13,132 nt of DNA from JAEDES01 sp045649455 (lineage in GTDB: Bacteria > Bacillota_I > Bacilli_A > RF39 > UBA660), in NCBI GenBank assembly GCA_045649455.1, contig JAZRPV010000021.1, forward strand, positions 1-13,132, written 5' to 3'. Every line of letters starts with the position of its first letter. The first letter of the stretch is position 1. A model generated the notes under the pieces. The model saw only the letters and a program-made list of their open reading frames with translations. It was not told the DNA's origin and did not search any database. The position numbers and the translations under genes were made by a program. Below are positions 4,784-13,040 of the stretch, in pieces.

Positions 4784-5496
4784 TGAAAGGTTTAATTGAA
4801 GTAAAAAATAATGTTTTACAAAAAGGTATTCATTATGTAACATCCGATTATAAGACAAGAAATGCATCCCGCCCCACTCACAGTGGTATCGATTTAGTTT
4901 CTTATAATGGAAAAAACACAACCACCGATTATATAATTTGTGTTCATGATGGTGTTATTTCAAGAAACGAATATGCAGATAAGGGTGGCGGTTATTGGGT
5001 TGAAGTTAGACATAATAATAAAATCTCTTCAAGATACTTACACATGAAAAAAGGAAGCATTAAAGTTAAGTTAGGACAAAACATCAAAAAAGGTGATGTT
5101 ATTGGTTACATGGGAAATACTGGTAATAGTAAAGGTGCTCACTTACATTTTGGTATTATGGAAAATGGAAAAGTAATAGATCCATATCCTTATCTTTTAG
5201 ATGATTCACTATTTATTGATACCGAATATACCAAAGGTTTATATGAAACCTTATATAATATGTATGTTAGAACTGGTGCAGGAACAAACTATCCACCAAA
5301 AAAGGTTAAAGATTTATCCGAGGATGGTAAAAAACATGCAACATCTTCTAATCCTAATGCCGATGCAATCTATAAAAAAGGTACTAAGTTTGATGTACTA
5401 GAAATAAAAGTAAATAAAAATGAAATATGGGGTCGTGGTTATTCAGGTTGGATATGTCTTAAAAAAGAAACTGAATACTGCATTAAAATTAAGTAG
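4783..5496 (+). CDS. endolysin: M23 zinc metallopeptidase with SH3-like wall-binding tail
   Basis: The enzyme hydrolyses peptide cross-bridges in peptidoglycan. The N-terminal LytM/M23 domain (about residues 20-140) has the full active site: HSGID (zinc ligands His33 and Asp37), His87 in YLHM, and HLH (His120 catalytic, His122 zinc ligand) in GAHLHFG. The C-terminal part (about 155-232: YVRTGAGTNY, KKGTKFDVLEI, WGRGYSGWICLK) looks like a bacterial SH3 domain that would bind the wall. There is no signal peptide, so export should depend on the holin just upstream. The start overlaps the stop of the 24-residue ORF. AAAGGA at 4771-4776 is the binding site. Placement next to a holin supports lysis rather than a virion role. 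Confidence 0.9.
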   Translation: MKGLIEVKNNVLQKGIHYVTSDYKTRNASRPTHSGIDLVSYNGKNTTTDYIICVHDGVISRNEYADKGGGYWVEVRHNNKISSRYLHMKKGSIKVKLGQNIKKGDVIGYMGNTGNSKGAHLHFGIMENGKVIDPYPYLLDDSLFIDTEYTKGLYETLYNMYVRTGAGTNYPPKKVKDLSEDGKKHATSSNPNADAIYKKGTKFDVLEIKVNKNEIWGRGYSGWICLKKETEYCIKIK

Positions 5497-5504
5497 GTGA
5501 TTTT

Positions 5505-6152
5505 ATGTTAGCAATGCAAACGATGGTTGCACCAGATGGTAAAGAAATATGTTTATTTCCTTTTGAATATATGTATATATCCCAAAATGAAAATGGACAA
5601 TATTCTCATGCTAACACCTATAATATTGACTTTTTAGGGTGGGGTGCTAATGGACATATAACTCACTGTTCTTTTTATGCACCCTGTACTCTTCGTTGTG
5701 TGGCAATATGGGATGCTGGTTCTAATACAAGAGTATATCAATCAGTAAACCCGGTACATCTTGCGGATGGTACAGTTGATTATTTAACAATCAATTTTAC
5801 TCACGATGATAACCCACCGCATAATGTAGGAGATATGGTTTTACAAGGTGCTCTTTTAGGAAGAACCGGAACCACGGGTAATGTTACGGGAGATCATATC
5901 CACTCATGTTGTGGTAAAGGACAATATGAAGGATTTACCCGAAGAGAACCTGGACCAGGTGAAGCTCAAGGGCATTTTGACTTAACGAACCGGGCTCACT
6001 ACTATGATTGCTGTTATGTTAATGACACCGTTATTGTGGATGGTGCCGGTGATCCTTGGGTGGAATATAACGGTCGCATAGGAACAAGAGGTAAGAAAAA
6101 ATTCCCATGGGTATTATATGCAAGGAAATTACGAAACAAACACAATTTTTAA
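5505..6152 (+). CDS. second, divergent M23-like peptidoglycan hydrolase
   Basis: The 215-residue product shows a divergent LytM layout. SHANTYNIDF supplies His35 and Asp42, spaced wider than the usual HxxxD. INFTHDD supplies His100. GTTGNVTGDHIHS supplies His131 and His133 (HxH). The central APCTLRCVAIWDAG and VGDMVLQGALLG segments match the barrel strands of M23 enzymes in small gut phages, from memory. The C-terminal third (about 143-215) has no clear domain and is Cys- and aromatic-rich (HYYDCCY). It may be a second endolysin or a virion-carried wall enzyme like the M23 domain of phi29 gp13, which otherwise has no counterpart in this window. Its binding site AGGTGA (5495-5500) overlaps the upstream stop. 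Confidence 0.75.
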   Translation: MLAMQTMVAPDGKEICLFPFEYMYISQNENGQYSHANTYNIDFLGWGANGHITHCSFYAPCTLRCVAIWDAGSNTRVYQSVNPVHLADGTVDYLTINFTHDDNPPHNVGDMVLQGALLGRTGTTGNVTGDHIHSCCGKGQYEGFTRREPGPGEAQGHFDLTNRAHYYDCCYVNDTVIVDGAGDPWVEYNGRIGTRGKKKFPWVLYARKLRNKHNF

Positions 6153-6155
6153 GAT

Positions 6156-6199
6156 TTGTCAAGTATAAAATTGACTTTAAATAAATATTATATTATAAT
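6156..6199 (+). promoter_or_regulatory. late promoter region ahead of the structural genes
   Basis: The strongest match is TTGACT (6171-6176), a 17-base spacer and TATAAT (6194-6199), in the 64-base gap before the scaffold gene. Its predicted start, near 6206, falls inside the AGGAGG site (6202-6207). An overlapping weaker pair, TTGTCA (6156-6161), 16 bases and TAAATA (6178-6183), would start near 6190 and keep the whole ribosome binding site. The position is equivalent to the phi29 late promoter A3. Confidence 0.75.
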
Positions 6200-6216
6200 T
6201 TAGGAGGAATGATAAT

Positions 6217-6540
6217 ATGAAAGATGAAGAACTACTTGCGATTACTGAAAGCATTGAAACAAAAGTCGGAAAAGAAGCTTCAGGTATGATTGCGGATGAT
6301 ATTGGTAAGCTATTAACTGCTAATACTCAAATAGTAGATCGTATGAAGAAGGCTGATGATGAAATTAAAAGACTTAAAGAAACCAATGAAAAATTAGTTA
6401 TCGCAAATGGAAATTTATTACAACAGGTTCCGATGGCTTCGGATTATGATTCGCACCAATCTAAAGATGAAGACAAAGAAGAACCAAAATCATTCGATTT
6501 TCGAAGTGTCTTCGATTCAAAAGGCAACTTCAAAAAATGA
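6217..6540 (+). CDS. head scaffolding protein (phi29 gp7-like)
   Basis: The product is 107 residues, close to phi29 gp7 (98). It has an N-terminal helix, a central coiled coil (about 36-70: QIVDRMKKADDEIKRLKET onward) and a charged, flexible C-terminus (KDEDKEEPKSFDF). Scaffold proteins fill the prohead, guide capsid protein assembly and then leave. It is directly upstream of the major capsid gene, as in phi29. The segment NEKLVIANGNLLQQV recalls the phi29 DLIVSNSKLFRQI stretch at the same place. AGGAGG at 6202-6207 and a promoter immediately upstream fit a highly made late protein. It ends with TGA, 18 bases before the capsid start. Confidence 0.85.
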   Translation: MKDEELLAITESIETKVGKEASGMIADDIGKLLTANTQIVDRMKKADDEIKRLKETNEKLVIANGNLLQQVPMASDYDSHQSKDEDKEEPKSFDFRSVFDSKGNFKK

Positions 6541-6558
6541 AAGGAAAGGGAAAAGAAA

Positions 6559-7896
6559 ATGAATCCAAGTGAAGGTTTAATTACAAGTTTAAACCGTATC
6601 AGAGAAGTATCTTCTGATATATTCCATCAGTATATACCTATTATCGATTCTACTACCGATATTGGTAAATATGCTGAACCAATTTTAAATATGCCTCAAG
6701 TATATAATGAATGGTGTGATGCATTGATGAATAAGCTAGTTTATACTGCTTTTGAAATCAAATCATTCAGAAACCCATTCGTAGGACTTGAAGGTGACCG
6801 TATTCCTTTAGGATATGCTGGTGAAGAAATCTACATTAACCCGGCTAAAGGAAGACAATATAATCCTAACGATTTTGTTGGATTATTAATAAAATATGAG
6901 GCTGATGTTAAGGTACAATATCAAGCAATAAACAGTGATTTACAATATCCTGTAACATTCTCAAGAAGCACTTTAAAGAAAGCATTTACTTCTTGGGGAG
7001 ACCTTGAAACATTTATTGATGGACTTTCTAATTCACTATATAATGGTGCATTTATAGATGAATATAAGAATGTTAAAAATATTATTTCAGGTGCTTATAA
7101 AGATAACAAAGCTGTTATCGAAACAGTTACTGCTATAACAGATGCAGATACTGCGAAGGCTTTTGTAGAAAGAGCTAGAGAATTATATCTAAACTTCCAA
7201 TTACCATCAAGCAACTATAATGCTTGGGCTAAATGTGGAGGTGAAGGAAGACCTGTTATTACATGGACTAACCCTGAAGATATCGTATTCGTTATTAAAA
7301 ATAGTTTAAGAGCAAAATTAGATGTTGAAGTATTAGCAAATGCATTTAATATTGATAAAACTACATTATTAGGAAACATCATGACTGTAGATAATTTTGA
7401 TGTATACGATGATGAAGGAACTAAGATATTTGATGGATCTAATATTGTTGGTATTATGGCTGATAGATCATGGTTCCGTATTAAGAGACAAGATATGTTC
7501 TTAGAATCATTCAGGAACCCTAATAATAGAAGTGTTCAATACTATTTGAACTTAATAAAATTATACAATTTCTCATTATTTGCAAATGGTGTAATTTTTG
7601 CTACATCACAACCTAGTGTAGATTTCACTGGTTTAGCATTTAATAGCTCAAGTGCTTCAGTTAACAAAGGTTCGACTACTAAAGTTGAAGTAGTACCTAC
7701 ACCTGCTTGGGGTAATGCTACTATCACTTATACTACGGGTAGTGCTGGTATCTTTACGGTAGAAGCTGATTCTAATAATCCAAGACTTGCTGTTGTAACT
7801 GGTGTTGGTAGTGGTTCTTCAACACTTACTGCTTCATCAGTGGGTGATGCTGGAACAGTTACTGCTACAATTACTATTACTTCTGTTAGTGCTTAA
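6559..7896 (+). CDS. major capsid protein with C-terminal Ig-like (BIG2) domain (phi29 gp8-like)
   Basis: The product is 445 residues, against 448 in phi29 gp8. Residues 1 to about 350 form the shell-building part (FVGLEGDRIPLGYAGEEIY, NPNDFVGLL, RIKRQDMFLESFRNPNNRS). Residues about 353-445 are a BIG2-type Ig-like domain: SASVNKGSTTKVEV, PAWGNATITYTT, AVVTGVGSGSSTLTA, GTVTATITI. Phi29 gp8 has the same two-part plan, with the Ig-like domain on the outer surface. It is preceded by the scaffold and followed by a hairpin terminator, giving the capsid gene its own dosage. The ribosome binding region is a purine run (AAGGAAAGGG, 6541-6550) rather than a perfect consensus. There is no sign of a protease, as expected for this family. 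Confidence 0.92.
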   Translation: MNPSEGLITSLNRIREVSSDIFHQYIPIIDSTTDIGKYAEPILNMPQVYNEWCDALMNKLVYTAFEIKSFRNPFVGLEGDRIPLGYAGEEIYINPAKGRQYNPNDFVGLLIKYEADVKVQYQAINSDLQYPVTFSRSTLKKAFTSWGDLETFIDGLSNSLYNGAFIDEYKNVKNIISGAYKDNKAVIETVTAITDADTAKAFVERARELYLNFQLPSSNYNAWAKCGGEGRPVITWTNPEDIVFVIKNSLRAKLDVEVLANAFNIDKTTLLGNIMTVDNFDVYDDEGTKIFDGSNIVGIMADRSWFRIKRQDMFLESFRNPNNRSVQYYLNLIKLYNFSLFANGVIFATSQPSVDFTGLAFNSSSASVNKGSTTKVEVVPTPAWGNATITYTTGSAGIFTVEADSNNPRLAVVTGVGSGSSTLTASSVGDAGTVTATITITSVSA

Positions 7897-7908
7897 AGAT
7901 AATATCCG

Positions 7909-7943
7909 ATAAGGGAGGGATAAAATCCCTTCCTTATTTTTAT
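7909..7943 (+). terminator. intrinsic terminator/attenuator after the capsid gene
   Basis: Bases 7911-7920 pair with 7926-7935 (10 bp, one G-T wobble) around a five-base TAAAA loop. The stem can extend two more A-T pairs outward (7909-7910/7936-7937). A T-rich tail (ATTTTTAT) follows. No promoter is seen between it and the tail knob gene, so it most likely works as a partial terminator that lowers tail-gene expression relative to capsid. Confidence 0.8.
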
Positions 7944-7962
7944 ATTAAGAAAGGAAAATAAA

Positions 7963-9561
7963 ATGAGTGCAATTACACCCAATTCAGAAATTAGAATTTT
8001 AAAATGTCCGATTGAATCGGATAATCAAAATCAAATAACTTTTCCTAACATAAATGCACAATATAGTTATTTTAGTGGACTTGATTATTTAACTTTAGAA
8101 AATGCTACCTACCAAAGACATGATGGTATTATTAGATATCCTGAACATATTGATAATATTTTAGAATATAACTATGTTATGTATCAGAATAAAAACTATT
8201 CTAATAAATGGTTTTATGCTTTTATTATCAAGATGGAATATGATAATGATCACATGACTAATATCTATATTAAACAAGATGTTTTTCAAACCTGGCAATT
8301 TGATTTAATATATAAAAGGTGTTATGTTGAAAGAGAACATGTTAACAATGATGGTTATTACCAAAACCTAATTGATGAAGGTTTACCTTATGGTGATTAT
8401 CAAAATGGATTTATCTCTGAATTTACTGGGTTTGGTACATCTCATCCAGTTATGAGCACAACCGTAGATCCTAACGATGGAACTACTAATGTTGGTGGCG
8501 GAACTTATGGAGGTGTATTCTGTGGTTCTAGTTATTATATTTTTAGAGATAATGCTTCACTATCTCAAGCCATTACAAGAATAGCTGAAGGTGGTAAGAG
8601 TGATGGTATTGTTGCAATCTTTATGTGTCCAGACTGGTTATCTGGTTATGCTACTGCTAGTTTTAATACTAATGGAATTGCTGTTGTTAATCAAACAACT
8701 TCTCAAACTAATACTAATTCAATTGCAATTCCTCTACATCCAACTTCTATAAATGGATATATACCACGAAATAGAAAATTATTTAATGCTCCTTATATGA
8801 CTTATGTGCTTTCAAATAACTCAGGTGGCTCAGTTGAACTTAAACCTGAAGATTTTAAAGACAATAATGATCATACAGGTATTGTTAAAGTTATTGGTTC
8901 GATAACTCCAGGATGCTCAATAAGAGCAATTCCAGTTGATTATAAAACAAGTGGTACTTTAGCAGATGGTGATAATAACGAATATGGACTTAATATGGGA
9001 AAATTTCCTATCTGTTCATTTCCAGTAGATGCTTATACAAACTGGCTTACGCAAAATGGTGTTAATTTAGCAATTCAAGGAATAGGAACAGTTGCAAGTG
9101 CTGGTATCGGTGCTGGACTGATGTTTGCTCCTGGTATGCAAGTTGTAGGTGGAGCTATGATTGCTGGTAGTGTTGGAAGTGCTATTAACACAATTGTTGA
9201 TATCCATAAAGAAAGTTTAGTACCTGAATCTGATAGAGGTAATACTAATAATGGCGATGTCACTTATGCTTCAGGTAAACTAACATTTACAGGTTATTAT
9301 CGAGGATTAAAACCCCAATATTTGGTAATGTTAGATGATTTCTTTACAAAATTTGGGTATAAGGTTAATAAATTAAAAGTGCCGAATATTACAGGAAGAA
9401 GTAATTGGAATTATGTTAAAACTGATGGTGCTATTATCGAAGGAAATGTTCCACAAGAATATCTCCAAGAAATTAAAGATATGTTTAATAAAGGAATAAC
9501 TTTATGGCATACAACTGAGTATTATTTAGATTACTCAAGAACTAATTCAATCGTTTCATAG
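7963..9561 (+). CDS. distal tail tube/tail knob protein (phi29 gp9-like)
   Basis: The 532-residue product shows clear gp9 features: an N-terminal NSEIRILKCP, KNYSNKWFYAFI (phi29 has YGNKWFYAFV), IYIKQDVFQTWQFDL (phi29 VDVLQTWMFDI type) and VEREHVNNDG. Residues about 367-410 (NLAIQGIGTVASAGIGAGLM, then VVGGAMIAGSVGSAINTIV) are long, hydrophobic and Gly/Ala-rich. They match in place and kind the phi29 gp9 loops that plug the tube and are released to form a membrane pore for DNA entry. There is no signal peptide. AAGGA at 7951-7955 is the binding site. A terminator precedes it, so its level is probably below that of capsid. Confidence 0.92.
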   Translation: MSAITPNSEIRILKCPIESDNQNQITFPNINAQYSYFSGLDYLTLENATYQRHDGIIRYPEHIDNILEYNYVMYQNKNYSNKWFYAFIIKMEYDNDHMTNIYIKQDVFQTWQFDLIYKRCYVEREHVNNDGYYQNLIDEGLPYGDYQNGFISEFTGFGTSHPVMSTTVDPNDGTTNVGGGTYGGVFCGSSYYIFRDNASLSQAITRIAEGGKSDGIVAIFMCPDWLSGYATASFNTNGIAVVNQTTSQTNTNSIAIPLHPTSINGYIPRNRKLFNAPYMTYVLSNNSGGSVELKPEDFKDNNDHTGIVKVIGSITPGCSIRAIPVDYKTSGTLADGDNNEYGLNMGKFPICSFPVDAYTNWLTQNGVNLAIQGIGTVASAGIGAGLMFAPGMQVVGGAMIAGSVGSAINTIVDIHKESLVPESDRGNTNNGDVTYASGKLTFTGYYRGLKPQYLVMLDDFFTKFGYKVNKLKVPNITGRSNWNYVKTDGAIIEGNVPQEYLQEIKDMFNKGITLWHTTEYYLDYSRTNSIVS

Positions 9562-9573
9562 GAAGGAGGATAT

Positions 9574-10542
9574 ATGAGAAGAAAATTTAAACCTAATAAA
9601 ACACAATTATTAGATGGTATGTTAAGTACGGAACTTACCTATGTTGATTACCTAGAAAGATTTAAGAAAATCGCTTTATCCATGTTTGAATGGGTTAATT
9701 TACCAGAGAGTATGAATGAACGATACTTAGAAGAGTGTTTATACTATTTCGGACAAGCATCTTTACTTAAGGATGAAGACTCCGGTTTTATTAATACCCA
9801 ATGTTGTACGAATGGTAAAATCAACATTTATGGACTTCCAACTTCATTACATTGTTATTCTTTCGGTTATGAAACTGACCGTAAGTTATATACTGGTGTT
9901 AAGGATGAAGAAGCCCAAACTGATAGTTGTATCCTTGTCATGAACTCAAGACAAAGGAATCCGATACCTACTCACACTACTATTGAGTTATTTGCTCAAA
10001 GATTAGCCGAAGCAGAAAAAACTTGCGATGTTAATATTAAAGCTCAAAAAACACCTGTATTAGTGGTAGTAGATGATACACAAAGGTTGACTATGGAAAA
10101 CTTATATGCTCAATATGATGGTAATAAACCGGTAATCTTTGGTGATAAAAACCAACTTCAAAGTGGTGTTTTAAAATCAATTAATACCGGTGCCCCTTAT
10201 GTAGCAGATAAGTTGATTGATTATAAAAAAGAGATTTGGAATGAATTTTTAACATTCATGGGTATTAATAATGTTTTAGTAGATAAGAAAGAAAGATTAG
10301 TTACTGATGAAGCTAATGCTAACAATGAAGTAGTTAATCTTAACTTACAATCATTCTTAATACCAAGACAAGAGGCTTGCAAACAATTTAATGACTTATT
10401 CGGACTTACTGGTACTGATAAAGAAATATCTGTGAAAGTAAGAAGTGACTTATACAATGTTATTAAAAAAGAAGAATCTATCGTAAGTGATTATAATCAC
10501 AACGGTGTAGATGATGAAAAAGAAGGTGCTTTCAATGAATAA
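9574..10542 (+). CDS. portal/upper collar (connector) protein (phi29 gp10-like)
   Basis: The 322-residue product (phi29 gp10 has 309) forms the dodecameric ring at the capsid vertex through which DNA is packaged and released. Strong family matches are IKAQKTPVLVVVDD, LYAQYDGNKPVIFG, GAPYVADKLIDYKKEIWNEF and DKKERLVTDEANANNE. The basic N-terminus (MRRKFKPNKTQ) resembles the connector's DNA/RNA-contacting end. The C-terminal tail is unusual: residues 306-317, DYNHNGVDDEKE, fit an EF-hand or dockerin-type calcium loop (Asp, Asn, Asn, Asp/Glu ligands). AAGGAGG at 9563-9569 is an excellent binding site. The last codons overlap the lower collar gene by eight bases and carry its binding site. Confidence 0.93.
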   Translation: MRRKFKPNKTQLLDGMLSTELTYVDYLERFKKIALSMFEWVNLPESMNERYLEECLYYFGQASLLKDEDSGFINTQCCTNGKINIYGLPTSLHCYSFGYETDRKLYTGVKDEEAQTDSCILVMNSRQRNPIPTHTTIELFAQRLAEAEKTCDVNIKAQKTPVLVVVDDTQRLTMENLYAQYDGNKPVIFGDKNQLQSGVLKSINTGAPYVADKLIDYKKEIWNEFLTFMGINNVLVDKKERLVTDEANANNEVVNLNLQSFLIPRQEACKQFNDLFGLTGTDKEISVKVRSDLYNVIKKEESIVSDYNHNGVDDEKEGAFNE

Positions 10543-11215
10543 TGCTACTTATACAATGGATCTAAGAACACTATGTCATTATCGCACTAGAGAAACCGTT
10601 GAAAGTTGGTTCAAAGATTATGAATTATCCGATTATTTAACATCGGAACAAATAGAGGTTATTAATGATGCTGGAATATTCAGTAAGGATAAATTAGCTC
10701 GTAAGATTGTCGACCATTATTACATGCGAGAAATTGGACTTGAAACGGATAATTTATTTAGACATTATGCAAAGGTTATGATGCAAGAAATAATGGAAAG
10801 TAAACTTCCACTTATTTATTCAAACAGTATTCAATACAATCCTTTAATTAATGTTGATTATACGAAAACATACAGTCGAGCAATTCTAACAACTGGTAAT
10901 AATTCTTCGACTTCAACGAATAATGCTTCCGGCTTAAATGTTCAATCAGATACCCCGCAAGGACAAATATCAAAAAGTGCAATCCTAGGCGGAGAGTATG
11001 CTTCAAATACCAGTGCGAGTGAATCGACTGCTACAATTAATGATAATTCAACTGCTAATACCAATACTGGTGAAAATTATACCGAAAATGTAAAAGGTAA
11101 TTCTGGTGTTTCAGCTACTGCTCAAAAAATGATTGAACAATATCGCCAAAATATTGTTAGTATTGAAAAAGACATAATCTTAGAACTTGATAAATTGTTT
11201 ATGGGTTTATATTAA
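10535..11215 (+). CDS. lower collar protein (phi29 gp11-like)
   Basis: I set the start at ATG 10535 because AAGGTG (10523-10528) lies six bases upstream; the in-frame ATGs at 10511 and 10514 have no site. The 226-residue product opens MNNATYTMDLRTLCHYR and has an alpha-rich front part (to about residue 110) with IYSNSIQYNPLINVDYT. A Ser/Thr/Asn-rich linker follows (about 118-195, for example NNSSTSTNNASGLNVQSDT). It ends in a long helix (MIEQYRQNIVSIEKDIILEL). This layout and its place after the portal match phi29 gp11, which joins the connector to the knob. It is shorter than phi29 gp11 (293). Confidence 0.85.
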   Translation: MNNATYTMDLRTLCHYRTRETVESWFKDYELSDYLTSEQIEVINDAGIFSKDKLARKIVDHYYMREIGLETDNLFRHYAKVMMQEIMESKLPLIYSNSIQYNPLINVDYTKTYSRAILTTGNNSSTSTNNASGLNVQSDTPQGQISKSAILGGEYASNTSASESTATINDNSTANTNTGENYTENVKGNSGVSATAQKMIEQYRQNIVSIEKDIILELDKLFMGLY

Positions 11216-11224
11216 GGAGGAAAT

Positions 11225-12991
11225 ATGAATGAAGATATAAGACCTTTAAGTCCTTTTCAAGAATTTTGTGTAAAATTCTTAGGTTATATTCCTTCAAGTT
11301 ATGATGATTGTATGACATATCTTGAATGTTTAATATATACCTACAATTATTTAAAAAATGAAATTGTTCCTACTGTGAAACAACAAAATGTTGTTGTACA
11401 AGAATTAAAAAATTATGTTGAACATTATTTCGATAATTTAGATGTACAAGAAGAAATAAATAATAAATTGGATGCAATGGCAACTGATGGTAGTTTAGAA
11501 GAAATTATAACAGATTATATTCAATTAAAAAGTGTTTTAGCTTTTGATACTGTGTCAGATATGAAAACCGCTACTAATTTAGTAGATGGTTCTTATGCTG
11601 AAACTTACGGTTATCATACTTTAAATGATGGCGGTGGTGCAAGATATAAAGTTAGAACAATAACTAATGATGATGTTGTTGATGAAATGACTATTATTGA
11701 ACTTGCTGATGACAGTTTAATTGCTGAATTAATAATAGATGAAGTTGTTATTCCTGAAAAACTAGGTGCTTATGGTGATGGTACTCATGATGATACTATT
11801 TATGTACAAAAAGCCTTTGACTTAAGTAAAAACATTATTCTTAATGGTTTATATAAATGTACTAGTGATATAGTTGTCACTGATGGAAAAGAACTAACAA
11901 TAACTGGTATTAATTATAATAAATCAGGAATAAAATTATATAATGAAAGTCAATTAATTATTGGAAATAATACAATGGTTAATGAGTTAAGGCTTAATAA
12001 TTTGACAATTGCTGGTGATAGAAGTCAATCAGTAGTTTTAAAAATAAAATATATTACTAATGTAACTTTAAATCAAATTAATATTGCTGAAGGTAGTGGG
12101 CATTTACTAGAATTAGACCATGCTGATATTGTATTTATTGATAAATGTACCTTTGCCGGAAGTAATGAAACTAATATCTGGCAACCTTGTGCTGGTATAA
12201 AAATGACTAACTCTAACCCAGTAAGAATTACTAACTCTAATATTTGGAACTTAACCACTTTTATTGATGTTAATAATCTAACTAGATTTGTATATGTAGC
12301 AAATAACTGGATTGAATTTGTTAGCAAAATAATTAATTCTGAGAATGTTAGCTTTAATCATACTCATTTAATAGTTGAAAATAATAATATTACATATCCT
12401 CATCATGGTACTGTGACATTTACATCTTCAAGAATTATTAATCTTAATACAATAACAGATCCTTTTGACACTCTAATCAGTGTAAAAAACAATAATATTA
12501 TATATTATACAGATTATCCTACTGAGGCTCTTGTTGAACTTACAAGTTGTCCATCTCAACTAAATGTATATATTGAAAACAATATAATGTTTACAAGATT
12601 ATCGCAAATGAGTGCTTATGCCCTTAAAGTAGATGCTAAAAGAGATACTAAATTATATTACACTTCGACAACCAATGCTGATAAAGCATACGGATGTGCA
12701 ACTGATGGTGTACTTAATACTGCTTACTCACCAAGAGAACTGAATATCAAGAATCTTAATTTAAGTGCTACTGACAATGAAATACCGCTTATTGCAAATA
12801 TGGATAATGGTCACATATGGTATAATGGTGGCTTATATATTAAAGATAGTAACGCATTAAAACGTATACCAATTAGCACAAGACCAAGTATTGATGTATT
12901 ACCTAATACAGGTACTGCTACAACCGTAGAAATAGCCACTAAATTGAACGAACTTATTACTGATTTAAAAGGCACAAATATAATCAGTTAG
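11225..12991 (+). CDS. preneck appendage/tailspike with beta-helix (phi29 gp12-like receptor-binding protein)
   Basis: In this 588-residue protein, residues 1 to about 105 form a helical anchor (LSPFQEFCVKFLGYIP, then YFDNLDVQEEINNKLDAMA and DGSLEEIITDYI) of the kind that attaches fibres to small podovirus tails. From residue 180, LGAYGDGTHDDT is the classic start of a pectate-lyase-type right-handed beta-helix. About 200-470 show its short repeating strands rich in Asn, Ile, Val and Thr. The end (TTVEIATKLNELITDLKGT) is a helix seen at the tip of many gut phage fibres and may trimerise. It should bind, and perhaps cut, surface glycopolymer such as teichoic acid; catalytic residues cannot be named from sequence. 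AAGGAGG at 11214-11220. A terminator follows. Confidence 0.88.
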   Translation: MNEDIRPLSPFQEFCVKFLGYIPSSYDDCMTYLECLIYTYNYLKNEIVPTVKQQNVVVQELKNYVEHYFDNLDVQEEINNKLDAMATDGSLEEIITDYIQLKSVLAFDTVSDMKTATNLVDGSYAETYGYHTLNDGGGARYKVRTITNDDVVDEMTIIELADDSLIAELIIDEVVIPEKLGAYGDGTHDDTIYVQKAFDLSKNIILNGLYKCTSDIVVTDGKELTITGINYNKSGIKLYNESQLIIGNNTMVNELRLNNLTIAGDRSQSVVLKIKYITNVTLNQINIAEGSGHLLELDHADIVFIDKCTFAGSNETNIWQPCAGIKMTNSNPVRITNSNIWNLTTFIDVNNLTRFVYVANNWIEFVSKIINSENVSFNHTHLIVENNNITYPHHGTVTFTSSRIINLNTITDPFDTLISVKNNNIIYYTDYPTEALVELTSCPSQLNVYIENNIMFTRLSQMSAYALKVDAKRDTKLYYTSTTNADKAYGCATDGVLNTAYSPRELNIKNLNLSATDNEIPLIANMDNGHIWYNGGLYIKDSNALKRIPISTRPSIDVLPNTGTATTVEIATKLNELITDLKGTNIIS

Positions 12992-13009
12992 CACTAGCAC
13001 TACTCGTTT

Positions 13010-13037
13010 AGACCTGGGCTTTGGCTCGGGTCTTTTT
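13010..13037 (+). terminator. intrinsic terminator ending the late operon
   Basis: Bases 13010-13019 pair with 13024-13033 (10 bp, two G-T wobbles, six G-C pairs) around a TTTG tetraloop, then TTTTT. It lies 18 bases after the appendage stop. The reverse strand has no T-run after the stem, so it is a one-way rightward terminator. Confidence 0.88.
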
Positions 13038-13040
13038 GTA

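Noticed and set aside
5201..5401. Plus-strand ORF inside the endolysin gene
   Set aside because: The endolysin frame carries recognisable M23 and SH3-like sequence; this frame is a shadow.
9075..9263. Minus-strand hydrophobic ORF opposite the tail knob gene
   Set aside because: It is the antisense of the Gly/Ala-rich hydrophobic loops of gp9, with no start signal.
12204..12242. Repeated ACTAACTCTAA-type sequence in the tailspike gene
   Set aside because: It encodes similar beta-helix turns (MTNSNP and ITNSNI), so protein repetition explains it without a DNA function.
12073..12327. Minus-strand 84-codon ORF opposite the tailspike
   Set aside because: It has no binding site or promoter and is antisense to the beta-helix region.
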